From Desulfovibrio sp. (lineage in GTDB: Bacteria > Desulfobacterota > Desulfovibrionia > Desulfovibrionales > Desulfovibrionaceae), in NCBI GenBank assembly GCA_020217165.1, contig JAIWOE010000110.1:1-13159 (forward strand): 13,159 bases of DNA, in the 5' to 3' direction. The translations under genes and the position numbers were made by a program. Positions 1 through 5,561 of this stretch are shown here, piece after piece (position 1 is the first letter of the stretch; every line of letters starts with the position of its first letter). Under the pieces are notes generated by a model that did not search any database, had not been told where the DNA came from, and saw only the letters and a list, made by a program, of their open reading frames with translations.

Positions 1-71
1 AGGCCGATGTGCTTTACGTGGCCGATGCGTTTGAGGTCATGGAGAAGGTCAACGCCCTGCTGAAGGACTAG
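1..71 (+). CDS. C-terminal fragment of an unidentified protein
   Basis: The frame open from the left edge ends in TAG at 69-71. It encodes about 22 residues, beginning ADVLYVADAFEV and ending NALLKD. Codon use is GC-rich like the neighbours, and a hairpin-rich spacer follows, so this looks like a genuine gene end. The fragment is too short to assign to a family, and the pattern of an alternating hydrophobic strand followed by a helix fits many alpha/beta domains. It runs towards pspF, which is on the other strand. The existence of a gene end is fairly likely; its function is unknown. Confidence 0.6.
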   Translation, partial: ADVLYVADAFEVMEKVNALLKD

Positions 72-84
72 TGTGACGGAGCCT

Positions 85-130
85 GCGGCTCTGGAGCCGC
101 CCTGTGGGCGGCCCTGCGTGTTGCGTTTTT
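85..130 (+). terminator. Candidate terminator with two competing hairpins
   Basis: Two hairpins overlap just after the first gene. One pairs GCGGCT (85-90) with AGCCGC (95-100). The other pairs GCCGCCC (96-102) with GGGCGGC (106-112) around a 3-base loop. They share bases and cannot both form. A run of five T follows at 126-130, but it sits 13 bases after the second stem, so this is not a textbook Rho-independent terminator. It may end transcription of the upstream gene. Confidence 0.4.
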
Positions 131-187
131 CTGGAGACGTCCTTTGAGGACGCAACACTGAAACGCAAAATCCCTGCACCGCGTTTT

Positions 188-225
188 CGGGGGAGAAGCC
201 TTTCTGCACCAGGGCTTCTCCCCCG
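188..225. repeat. Long perfect stem-loop downstream of pspF
   Basis: A 13-bp perfect stem (188-200 with 213-225, arm CGGGGGAGAAGCC) encloses a 12-base loop. It lies 36 bases beyond the pspF stop. Neither strand has a clean T-run after the stem: the + side continues GACTTGTTGT and the - side continues AAAACGC. It could be a bidirectional terminator between the left-edge gene and pspF, or an RNA 3'-end protecting structure. The stem is certain; its role is inferred. Confidence 0.5.
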
Positions 226-261
226 ACTTGTTGTGCAAAGACGGGTGCGTGCGGCGGCCGG

Positions 262-1293
262 CTATTTGCAGCCGGGCTTATACTTGCGGTACAGGGCACG
301 GAACTGATGATACGTCAGACCCAGCAGCCGCGCAGCCTCAGCCTGACGATGCCCCGAGGCGGCCAGGGCAGCGGCCAGGGCTTCTTGTTCCAGCCGGGAG
401 ACGGCATCGGGCAGGGACAGGGGCAGGGACAGGGGCAGGCCGGGCAGGGCGCCGGGGCGCGGTACCGGCCCATTCTCCCGTGCCGCAGGCTCCTGCGGTC
501 GCCACGGTGAATGGAAGGGGTCCAGGTCCAGGATGCGGATGGTGTTTTCGTCCTCCTGACTGGTGGCCCTGGCCACAGCCCGCTCCACCACGTTCTTCAG
601 CTCCCGCACATTGCCCGGCCAGGGATGATCCCGCAGCTGGGCCACGGCATGCTCAGAAAATTCGGGTGCCCTGGCCTGCCCCAGCTCCACGGCCATCTTG
701 CGGGCAAAATGCTCGGCCAGCAGCAGCACGTCCTCTCCCCTGGCCCGCAGGGGGGGCAGGGTGACCACCTCAAAGGCCAGCCGGTCCAGCAGGTCTGGCG
801 CAAACTCTCCCCGGGCCGCCAGGCTGGGCAGATCCCGGTTGGAGGCGGCCACCAGTCGCACATCGGTGCGGATGGACTGCATCCCCCCCACGCGTTCGAA
901 CACCTGGCTTTCCACCACCCGCAGCAGCTTGACCTGCACGGGCATGGGAATGTGCGCGATTTCATCCAGAAACAGCGTGCCGCCGTCGGCCAGTTCAAAG
1001 CGTCCCTTGCGCCGCGCCACCGCGCCGGTGAAGGCGCCGGCTTCGTGGCCAAAGAGCTCGCTTTCCAGCACGCCGGGATTCAGGGCTGCGCAATGCAGGG
1101 TGAGGAACGGCCCTTGCCAGCGCGGTGACAGGTAGTGCAGCCGGGCCGCGGCCAGTTCCTTGCCGGTGCCACGCTCCCCGGCCAGGAGGACGGGGCGATC
1201 GATGCGCGCCACCAGGGCCAGCCGCTCGTGCGCCTCCAGAAAGGCCTCGCTGCGGCCCAGGGCTTCCGTGGATGCGGCGGAAGAAATGGTCAT
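262..1293 (-). CDS. pspF: PspF, sigma-54 activator of the phage-shock operon
   Basis: This 343-residue enhancer-binding ATPase opens sigma-54 promoters and has no N-terminal receiver or sensor domain, as expected for PspF. Visible motifs are Walker A GERGTGKE (39-46), the sigma-54 contact loop GAFTGA (86-91), Walker B GGTLFLDE (104-111), and WPGNVREL (225-232). A Fis-type helix-turn-helix occupies about 303-338. The SPRWQGPF stretch (56-63) matches the surface loop whose tryptophan is used by PspA to inhibit E. coli PspF, so negative control by PspA is expected. It is divergent from pspABC, as in E. coli. GGAG lies 5 bases before the ATG. The linker before the HTH contains a repeated LPLS segment. 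Assignment is strong because of both sequence and context. Confidence 0.95.
   Translation of the reverse strand: MTISSAASTEALGRSEAFLEAHERLALVARIDRPVLLAGERGTGKELAAARLHYLSPRWQGPFLTLHCAALNPGVLESELFGHEAGAFTGAVARRKGRFELADGGTLFLDEIAHIPMPVQVKLLRVVESQVFERVGGMQSIRTDVRLVAASNRDLPSLAARGEFAPDLLDRLAFEVVTLPPLRARGEDVLLLAEHFARKMAVELGQARAPEFSEHAVAQLRDHPWPGNVRELKNVVERAVARATSQEDENTIRILDLDPFHSPWRPQEPAARENGPVPRPGALPGLPLSLPLSLPDAVSRLEQEALAAALAASGHRQAEAARLLGLTYHQFRALYRKYKPGCK
409..438. repeat. 12-bp tandem repeat within pspF
   Basis: The unit GGGCAGGGACAG is repeated twice exactly, with a half copy following (409-420, 421-432, 433-438). On the coding (-) strand it encodes the LPLSLPLS segment in the linker between the ATPase domain and the DNA-binding domain. 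Because the unit is a multiple of three, copy-number change would alter linker length without shifting the frame. Confidence 0.8.
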
Positions 1294-1327
1294 ATGAGCT
1301 CCAATCCGTGCAATCTACCCGAAATCT

Positions 1328-1379
1328 GGTCAAAATCACCTTACAAAAAATTGAGCTGTGGGGAAATGCCTGTGATTTC
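1328..1379. promoter_or_regulatory. Candidate PspF/IHF control region
   Basis: This AT-rich stretch lies between pspF and the pspA sigma-54 promoter, where PspF upstream activating sites and an IHF bend are placed in E. coli. An IHF-like match TTACAAAAAATTG (1341-1353) fits WATCAANNNNTTR with two mismatches. A short dyad GGTCAAAATCACC (1328-1340) is centred about 85 bases upstream of the predicted start. A second dyad, GAAAT/ATTTC, spans 1363-1379. Positions are plausible; the individual sites are weak and unproven. Confidence 0.3.
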
Positions 1380-1392
1380 AAGGGGGATGCCC

Positions 1393-1409
1393 TGGCATGC
1401 TCTCTGCTA
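1393..1409 (+). promoter_or_regulatory. Sigma-54 (-24/-12) promoter of pspABC
   Basis: TGGCATGCTCTCTGCTA has the invariant GG (1394-1395) and GC (1406-1407) of the -24/-12 consensus, with exactly ten bases between them. Transcription would begin near 1419, leaving a leader of about 33 bases before the pspA start. The expected activator, PspF, is encoded immediately upstream and divergently. Motif, spacing and context agree. Confidence 0.85.
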
Positions 1410-1451
1410 TACCTCTGGCATCCACTCACGCAACCATGACAGGAGGAGGCC

Positions 1452-2117
1452 ATGGGCATCTTCACTCGATTCAAGGATATTGTCAGCGCCAACATGAATG
1501 CCATGCTGGACAGGGCCGAAGATCCGGAAAAGATGATCAAACTCATGATCCGCGAGATGGAGGAAACCCTCGTGGAGCTCAAGAGCGCCTGCGCCGGCGC
1601 CATGGCCGACGTCAAGCGCGTGGGTCGGGAGCTGGAGGTGGCTCGCGAAAAGGAACGCCTCTGGGAGGGGCGCGCCAGCCTGGCCGTGCAGCGCGGACGG
1701 GATGACCTGGCCCGCGAGGCCCTGAATGAAAAGCTCTTTTACAGCGAGAAGACCGCCGCCCTGGAGGAGGAAGCCGCCCGCTTCGAGACCCTCATTGAGC
1801 AGTCCCAGCAGGACATTGCCGTGCTCGAAGAAAAGTTGCAGAACGCCAAGGAGAAAAAGCGTATCCTGGTGCAGCGTCACATCCGGGCCGACGTTTCCCG
1901 CCGGGCCCGACAGGATGTGCGCCGCGCCGCCAGCGAAGAGGCCATGGCCCGCTTTGAGGACTTCGAGCGCCGCATTGAGCGCATGGAGGCCGAGGCAGAC
2001 ATGGTCCTGCCACCCCGGCGGCGCGACCTGGAGCACGAATTCGTCACCCTGGAAGGTAACCAGGATGTGGAAGCGCAGCTCCAGGCCCTCAAGGACCGCG
2101 TGGCTGGCGGGAAGTAA
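1452..2117 (+). CDS. pspA: PspA, phage-shock membrane-protecting protein
   Basis: This 221-residue member of the PspA/IM30 (ESCRT-III-like) family binds stressed inner membrane, assembles into large oligomers and, in proteobacteria, inhibits PspF. The amphipathic N-terminal helix MGIFTRFKDIVSANMNAML and the AEDPEKM motif (about 22-28) are typical. Nearly the whole chain is charged coiled coil, including the conserved EAMARFEDFERRIERMEAEA block (about 163-182). Length is like that of E. coli PspA (222 residues). An AGGAGGAGG ribosome site (1441-1449) lies 2-5 bases before the ATG. It is the first gene of the sigma-54-driven pspABC operon. The C-terminus ends AGGK. Confidence 0.96.
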   Translation: MGIFTRFKDIVSANMNAMLDRAEDPEKMIKLMIREMEETLVELKSACAGAMADVKRVGRELEVAREKERLWEGRASLAVQRGRDDLAREALNEKLFYSEKTAALEEEAARFETLIEQSQQDIAVLEEKLQNAKEKKRILVQRHIRADVSRRARQDVRRAASEEAMARFEDFERRIERMEAEADMVLPPRRRDLEHEFVTLEGNQDVEAQLQALKDRVAGGK

Positions 2118-2138
2118 CCCGTGCACCACCATTTCATG

Positions 2139-2144
2139 GGAGGT
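2139..2144 (+). promoter_or_regulatory. Ribosome binding site deciding the pspB start
   Basis: GGGAGG sits 6 bases before ATG 2151. A GTG at 2121 in the same frame would add MHHHFMGGPP but would place this site inside the coding region and has no good ribosome site of its own, so ATG 2151 is preferred. Confidence 0.7.
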
Positions 2145-2150
2145 CCCCCG

Positions 2151-2393
2151 ATGGCGGAACTGATCTTCGGCTTCTGGCTTGTGCTGGTGCCCGCGCTGGT
2201 GATTGCCGCCGGCATCTGGCTCTTCATCCGCCTGTTTGGCGGCGGCAAACGTCAGGCCGGGGACGAGGAAGCGCGTATCATCCAGGAATGTTACGAGCGC
2301 CTGAGCCAGATGGAGCGGCGGGTGGAGTCCCTGGAGACCCTGCTCCTGGAGCGGGACAAGTGGGGCGATGGCAGGCATGGGCGGGGGGACTGA
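2151..2393 (+). CDS. pspB: PspB, phage-shock membrane sensor
   Basis: This 80-residue inner-membrane protein works with PspC to relieve PspA inhibition of PspF. There is one hydrophobic segment near the N-terminus (about residues 4-27, from IFGFWLVLVP to FIRLFGG). A cytoplasmic leucine-zipper-like helix follows, with RLSQMERRVESLETLLLERD at about 50-69 and W near the end. This is the layout and size of E. coli PspB (74 residues). It lies 33 bases after pspA and is in the same operon. The stop codon sits inside the loop of a strong GC hairpin (2381-2404). Confidence 0.9.
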   Translation: MAELIFGFWLVLVPALVIAAGIWLFIRLFGGGKRQAGDEEARIIQECYERLSQMERRVESLETLLLERDKWGDGRHGRGD

Positions 2394-2404
2394 GCTCCCC
2401 CCGC
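2381..2404 (+). other. GC-rich hairpin spanning the pspB stop codon
   Basis: GCGGGGGG (2381-2388) pairs perfectly with CCCCCCGC (2397-2404), and an extra A-T pair leaves a six-base loop. The TGA stop (2391-2393) lies in the loop. No T-run follows, so it is unlikely to be an intrinsic terminator. It may be an RNA-processing or partial attenuation site that sets PspC levels below PspA/PspB. Confidence 0.6.
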
Positions 2405-2463
2405 GTCCGCCTCATGATTCCGGGGACGAGGTTTCGACACTGCATCCACAAGGAGGCGTGGTC

Positions 2464-2844
2464 ATGACGACGAAGCAAGGCAATGGCATTTACCGCGCAC
2501 GGGACGGCATGGTCGCCGGCGTGTGCAAGGGGTTGGCCCGGCACTTCGGGGTGCGGGTGCGCCTGCTGCGGTTGGGGGTGATTGTGCTGGCGGTGTTCAC
2601 GGGCTTCTGGCCGGTGCTGGGGTTGTATGTCGTCGCCGCGCTGATCATGAAGCTGGAACCCGTGCTGCCCACGCCAGACGAGGGGTCGCGGGAATTTTAC
2701 GAGTCCTATGCCAGCTCCCGGCAGGGGGCGGCGCACCGGCTCAAGGACAAGTTCGAGAACCTGGACCGGCGCATCCGGCGCATGGAAGACATCGTCACCA
2801 GCAAGGAATATGACTGGGACCGTCGCCTGGCCAAGGACAAATGA
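2464..2844 (+). CDS. pspC: PspC, phage-shock membrane sensor
   Basis: This 126-residue PspC-domain protein partners PspB at the inner membrane to signal envelope stress. The PspC core is visible: an amphipathic start (IYRARDGMVAGVCKGLARHFGV, about 9-30) followed by RLLRLGVIVLAVFTGFWPVLGLY as the membrane hairpin (about 33-62). A cytoplasmic charged coiled region (about 76-126) contains RRIRRMEDIVTSKEYD, resembling the RLREMERYVTS block of E. coli PspC. ATG 2464 is chosen because AAGGAGG (2450-2456) lies 7 bases upstream; an in-frame ATG at 2368 lies inside pspB. It is the last gene of pspABC and converges on the next gene with only 9 bases between. Confidence 0.92.
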   Translation: MTTKQGNGIYRARDGMVAGVCKGLARHFGVRVRLLRLGVIVLAVFTGFWPVLGLYVVAALIMKLEPVLPTPDEGSREFYESYASSRQGAAHRLKDKFENLDRRIRRMEDIVTSKEYDWDRRLAKDK

Positions 2845-2853
2845 TCCACGGCC

Positions 2854-3612
2854 TCAGGCCAGGGTCAGCCAGAGTCCCCCGGCCACGAGGCCCGCACAGG
2901 CACCCCACACGGCAGGGCCATGGAAGCCGGCGGCATGGGCGGTCCAGCGCCAGGCTTCGTCGCGGTCCAGGTCCCGGGCGGCGATGGCCAGGGTTTGCGT
3001 CCAGGTGCCCGAGGCCAGGGTGCGCAGCAGGGTTTGCAGAAAAAGCAGGGCCTGCTGCCGGCGAGAAAGGGACAACTGCCGGCAGCGCATGGCCAGGCGG
3101 ATACGCCCCGCCGTGCCCCAGATGAGGGGGAAGCAGTGCAGCATGAGGGCCAGGGCCAGGGCCGGTTCCCAGGCCCGCTTGCCCAGCAGGGGGCGCAGGG
3201 CCCAGGCTGCGGCGCGGCACAGGGACAAGGGCGAGGTGAGCACCGTGAGGGCCACGCCGATGGCCAGCAGGGCGGCGAGGCGCAGCCCCAGCAGGCCGGC
3301 TTCGGCAAGCTGCCACGGCGCGTAGATCCAGTCCGCCTCCCAGAGGAGCATGGCGAATTTCACCGCCGTCCACATGCCCACAAACATCAGCCCCAGGCGC
3401 AGGAGGCCGGATCCGTGCAGGCCTATACGTGTGCGGTCCCGGTTCGCACCAGGCTCGCGCAGCAGGGGGGCCAGGGCAATGAGCCCCAGAAACAGGGCCA
3501 GGTGACACGCCGCGCCCACGGCGCCGGTCTGCCAGGTGAGGATGCCGAACACCAGGCACATCAACGCCACGGGGCGGGGGTCCAGGGCCCGCAAGGCAGG
3601 CGGTGTGCTCAT
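2854..3612 (-). CDS. EcfT/CbiQ-like membrane protein (orphan)
   Basis: This 252-residue membrane protein looks like the transmembrane coupling subunit of ECF vitamin/metal transporters. It starts with the ALDPRPVALM motif (about 9-18), typical of EcfT/CbiQ, then has hydrophobic segments at about 14-52, 69-92, 104-127 and 230-250. A long amphipathic region (140-220) lies where EcfT carries its two coupling helices. The two A-R-G motifs that dock on the ATPases are degenerate here: AMRCR (174-178) and AARDL (211-215). No ECF ATPase or substrate-binding subunit is encoded in the window. Its ATG overlaps the maf stop (ATGA), implying translational coupling. The family call is moderate; substrate and partners are unknown. 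Confidence 0.65.
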   Translation of the reverse strand: MSTPPALRALDPRPVALMCLVFGILTWQTGAVGAACHLALFLGLIALAPLLREPGANRDRTRIGLHGSGLLRLGLMFVGMWTAVKFAMLLWEADWIYAPWQLAEAGLLGLRLAALLAIGVALTVLTSPLSLCRAAAWALRPLLGKRAWEPALALALMLHCFPLIWGTAGRIRLAMRCRQLSLSRRQQALLFLQTLLRTLASGTWTQTLAIAARDLDRDEAWRWTAHAAGFHGPAVWGACAGLVAGGLWLTLA

Positions 3613-4295
3613 CCGCGCTCAGCCCGGCCAGGGATGATGACCCCGCAGGCGGTCAGGGCGTCCACAACTTCCGCCAGGGGCAGGCCCACCACATTGGTGT
3701 AGGAGCCGCGCACCTCCCGCACCAGCACCGCGCCCTTGCCCTGGATGGCGTAGGCCCCGGCCTTGTCCATGGGCTCTTTGGTGGCCACGTAGGCGGCCAG
3801 GACCTTGTGCGGTTGGATGGCCATGACCACCTCCGTGGTGGCGGAAAACTCCAGCAAAAAGGGGGAGGGCCCCGGCTCGTCGCCGGCTTTGGGTCGGGCC
3901 AGGCAGCAGCCGGTCACCACCTGATGGCTGCGGGTGCGGCTGGGGTGGTGGGGGTCGCGGCCGCACAGGCGGTGGAGCATGTGCAATGCGTCGTCCTTGT
4001 CGCGCGGCTTGCCCAGCAGGTGTCCGCCCAGGGCCACCACGGTATCCGCCGCCAGGACAATGCTGCCGGGGTAGCGTGTGCTCACGTCCAGGGCCTTGAT
4101 GCGGGCGGCGCGCATGGCATATGCTTCAGGCGTTTCACCGGCTTCCCTGGGGGGCTCCTCCACCAGACTGGGGCGGATGGTGAAGTCCACACCAATAGAG
4201 GTCAGGTAGGCCTGCCGCCTGGGCGATGCCGAGGCCAGAATGAGTGGCAGGCTGGTGGTGAACAGGGGCGCACGGGAGGCGGGAGACTCGGACAC
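3609..4295 (-). CDS. maf: Maf-type nucleoside triphosphate pyrophosphatase
   Basis: Maf proteins hydrolyse non-canonical or surplus nucleoside triphosphates to monophosphates in the cytoplasm. Seen here are the phosphate-binding ILASASPRR (19-27), the catalytic AADTVV with Asp84, GKPRDKDDA (95-103), and DKAGAYAIQGKGA (178-190). The last resembles the E. coli YhdE (dTTP/UTP) subgroup rather than YceF. The GTG start at 4293-4295 is chosen because CAGGAG (4302-4307) lies 6 bases upstream; an ATG at 4326-4328 would add 11 residues but lacks a good ribosome site. At 228 residues it is longer than the usual ~190-200, because of an N-terminal tail and extra residues after LCGRD (111-124). It is followed by the EcfT-like gene with an ATGA overlap. 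Confidence 0.9.
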   Translation of the reverse strand: MSESPASRAPLFTTSLPLILASASPRRQAYLTSIGVDFTIRPSLVEEPPREAGETPEAYAMRAARIKALDVSTRYPGSIVLAADTVVALGGHLLGKPRDKDDALHMLHRLCGRDPHHPSRTRSHQVVTGCCLARPKAGDEPGPSPFLLEFSATTEVVMAIQPHKVLAAYVATKEPMDKAGAYAIQGKGAVLVREVRGSYTNVVGLPLAEVVDALTACGVIIPGRAERG

Positions 4296-4301
4296 GGCGG
4301 G

Positions 4302-4307
4302 CTCCTG
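4302..4307 (-). promoter_or_regulatory. Ribosome binding site deciding the maf GTG start
   Basis: On the minus strand CAGGAG lies six bases before GTG (4295-4293). The upstream ATG at 4328 has no comparable site. This favours the shorter product. Confidence 0.6.
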
Positions 4308-4382
4308 AGGATTATTTTTTTCCAACATGCCGCAATTCAGGGAAAAATTCAACAACTTGAAATTGCGTGTTTTTTTCCTCGT

Positions 4383-4394
4383 TTTAGGCCTAAA
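4383..4394. promoter_or_regulatory. Perfect 12-bp palindrome TTTAGGCCTAAA
   Basis: This fully symmetric palindrome lies in the AT-rich divergent region between maf and the flgM operon. Its right end supplies the TAAA of the candidate FliA -35 element. It may be a regulator-binding site able to block that promoter. The sequence is certain and the function unknown. Confidence 0.35.
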
Positions 4395-4418
4395 GACTCT
4401 GGTGTTGGCTGACGATAG
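4391..4418 (+). promoter_or_regulatory. Candidate FliA (sigma-28) promoter
   Basis: TAAA (4391-4394) and GACGATAG (4411-4418) resemble the flagellar sigma-28 consensus TAAA-N15-GCCGATAA, with a 16-base spacer and six of eight matches in the -10 element. Transcription would start around 4426, ahead of the ribosome site GAGGG (4428-4432) and ATG 4441. FliA control of flgM is known in enteric bacteria, which supports the call. The longer spacer and short leader are weaknesses. Confidence 0.5.
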
Positions 4419-4440
4419 GCAAGATGAGAGGGAAGAAAGC

Positions 4441-4857
4441 ATGACGTTGCGATCGCTATACGTGCGCAATATGCTGCGGGGGTACGACCGGCAGCTCGTC
4501 ACCGGCCGAAGGCTGGCTCGCTACACGCGCAGTCTGCATCCGGCGGGGATGGAAGACGATGCACGCATGGCTCGCGAGATGAAGCGACGGGCATTGGTGG
4601 AGCGCGTGGCCCGGGAAATCGTGGAAAACCTCATCCTTTCCGGCAGTGAAAATCCGGTGGTGACAGCCATCACGCAGCAGCTTAACGAGGAATTCGGCAA
4701 CCAGTTGTCGTTTACGTTTCCGCCTTCGGAACAGGACTTGCAAGTCTTCGTCGAAACGCCGAACGGTCCTCGTGAAGTCGCTCCGCATGAGAAGGTGCAG
4801 ATCCTCAATCGCATGTGGCAGATCACCCTGGACAAAGTGGACGAGACCATGCTGTAA
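4441..4857 (+). CDS. DVU0524-like FlgM-associated protein of unknown function
   Basis: This 138-residue soluble protein has no signal peptide or membrane segment. It begins MTLRSLYVRNMLRGYDRQL, is strongly basic in the first third, and continues as a helical charged region (about 37-68, REMKRRALVERVAREIVENL). An acidic C-terminal half ends in KVDETML. It resembles the small conserved gene found directly before flgM in Desulfovibrio (DVU0524 in D. vulgaris, from memory). Its place ahead of flgM suggests a flagellar role, perhaps in handling or secreting FlgM, but no function is established here. ATG 4441 follows GAGGG by 8 bases. An upstream in-frame ATG (4327) would read through the AT-rich promoter region and is rejected. 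Confidence 0.75.
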   Translation: MTLRSLYVRNMLRGYDRQLVTGRRLARYTRSLHPAGMEDDARMAREMKRRALVERVAREIVENLILSGSENPVVTAITQQLNEEFGNQLSFTFPPSEQDLQVFVETPNGPREVAPHEKVQILNRMWQITLDKVDETML

Positions 4858-4902
4858 AGGTGAGGTCCCCGTCGGCATCGCATGACGGGGAGGAGGAGCC
4901 GT

Positions 4903-5220
4903 ATGGATATCAAGAAGTTGCTCACGGGACTTGAGGCGTATGATCCGGCGCGTCTGGAAAAGACCGAGGCCGACAACGCTGCCCGGGGTCGACGCGCCCG
5001 GGGCGAGTCCGCCGAAGGCGCGCGCGGAGACAAGGTGAACTTTTCCGACGACGCACGGTTGCGCACGGAGGCATATTCTGCCGCCATGAGCGCCCCGGAA
5101 GTGCGCAAGGACAAGGTGGAGGCCATCAAGGCCCAGATTGCCGCCGGCGAATACAAGATTGATACGCAGAAAATCGCCGCCAAAGTGGTGCAGGACGATC
5201 TGGACTTTTTCGGCCTCTAG
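4903..5220 (+). CDS. flgM: FlgM, anti-sigma-28 factor
   Basis: This 105-residue protein binds FliA (sigma-28) and blocks late flagellar transcription until it is exported through the completed hook-basal body. The conserved FlgM domain covers about residues 43-104: DKVNFSDDARL, then APEVRKDKVEAIKAQIAAG and EYKIDTQKIAAKVVQDDLDFF. The N-terminal half is charged and low in order, as expected for an exported unfolded protein. ATG 4903 is preceded by AGGAGGA at 4891-4897. It lies 45 bases after the DVU0524-like gene and is presumably in the same transcript. A strong terminator follows 54 bases beyond the stop. No other flagellar gene lies in this window. Confidence 0.93.
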   Translation: MDIKKLLTGLEAYDPARLEKTEADNAARGRRARGESAEGARGDKVNFSDDARLRTEAYSAAMSAPEVRKDKVEAIKAQIAAGEYKIDTQKIAAKVVQDDLDFFGL

Positions 5221-5274
5221 CGCCAATGCGCCGACTCCTTGGGCGCGGTATGCCGACGCCCTGCCAAAGAAACG

Positions 5275-5307
5275 ACGCCCTCCTGGCCGCTGCCGGGAGG
5301 GCGTTTT
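5275..5307 (+). terminator. Rho-independent terminator after flgM
   Basis: A 13-bp stem (5275-5287 with 5292-5304, one G-T pair) carries a CGCT tetraloop and runs directly into TTTT. It lies 54 bases beyond the flgM stop and would close the DVU0524-like/flgM transcript. Confidence 0.9.
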
Positions 5308-5366
5308 CGCATGGTGGGGGTTTTCTCCGTCGGGAATTGTTTCGATCTACACAAGGGTACCTTTTC

Positions 5367-5384
5367 GGGGAGGGTCCCCTCCCC
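5367..5384. repeat. GC-rich hairpin in spacer
   Basis: GGGGAGG (5367-5373) pairs with CCTCCCC (5378-5384) around a four-base loop. Outer CCTT/AAGG pairs (5360-5363 with 5385-5388) extend the structure across a 3-base bulge. No T-run follows on the + strand. It may be a dispersed intergenic element or an mRNA leader structure. Confidence 0.4.
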
Positions 5385-5490
5385 AAGGGCGCTGCGGCAG
5401 CGTTGTGGCCGTCAAGGGGAGACAATCCCGCACGCATGCAGTATATGATCAGGAACGTGCGCATGCGCAGCCATGCGCCCATGCCACCAA

Positions 5491-5513
5491 CTGGTTCATC
5501 ACTGCATGAACAG
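5491..5513. promoter_or_regulatory. Imperfect dyad before the rhodanese-ferritin gene
   Basis: GTTCAT (5494-5499) and ATGAAC (5506-5511) form an inverted repeat around a six-base spacer. CTG/CAG extend the arms to eight bases if one G is bulged. It lies about 50 bases before the start codon, a suitable place for an operator. The regulator is unknown. Confidence 0.3.
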
Positions 5514-5561
5514 ACGCAACCGGGGCGCTGCGGCGTCTCCGATGTCCCTGAGGATGATGCC

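Larger units (their letters stand above)
5221..5561. other. 341-base spacer between flgM and the rhodanese-ferritin gene
   Basis: No gene is supported here. It holds the flgM terminator (5275-5307), a GC hairpin (5367-5384), and a 12-bp direct repeat GGGCGCTGCGGC (5387-5398 and 5523-5534). A weak -10-like TATGAT is at 5444-5449, with only a poor -35 (GACAAT at 5421-5426). It also has a palindrome TGCGCATGCGCA (5458-5469) among several CATGCGC-like words, and an imperfect dyad around GTTCAT/ATGAAC (5491-5513). The right half probably contains the promoter and control sites of the next operon. Confidence 0.5.

Noticed and set aside
1407..2378. A 323-residue minus-strand frame opposite pspA and pspB
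   Set aside because: PspA and PspB on the plus strand are unmistakable, and the antisense product shows no family features.
2850..2860. Possible terminator between pspC and the EcfT-like gene
   Set aside because: Only a four-base GGCC/GGCC stem is present and there is no T-run, so it does not support a terminator.
4327..4440. Upstream extension of the DVU0524-like frame by 38 residues
   Set aside because: The region is AT-rich, holds the promoter-like motifs and lacks a ribosome site. GAGGG before ATG 4441 is better.
5226..5561. Upstream extension of the rhodanese-ferritin frame by 112 residues
   Set aside because: It would read through the flgM terminator and a non-coding spacer, and the rhodanese fold begins only after 5562.
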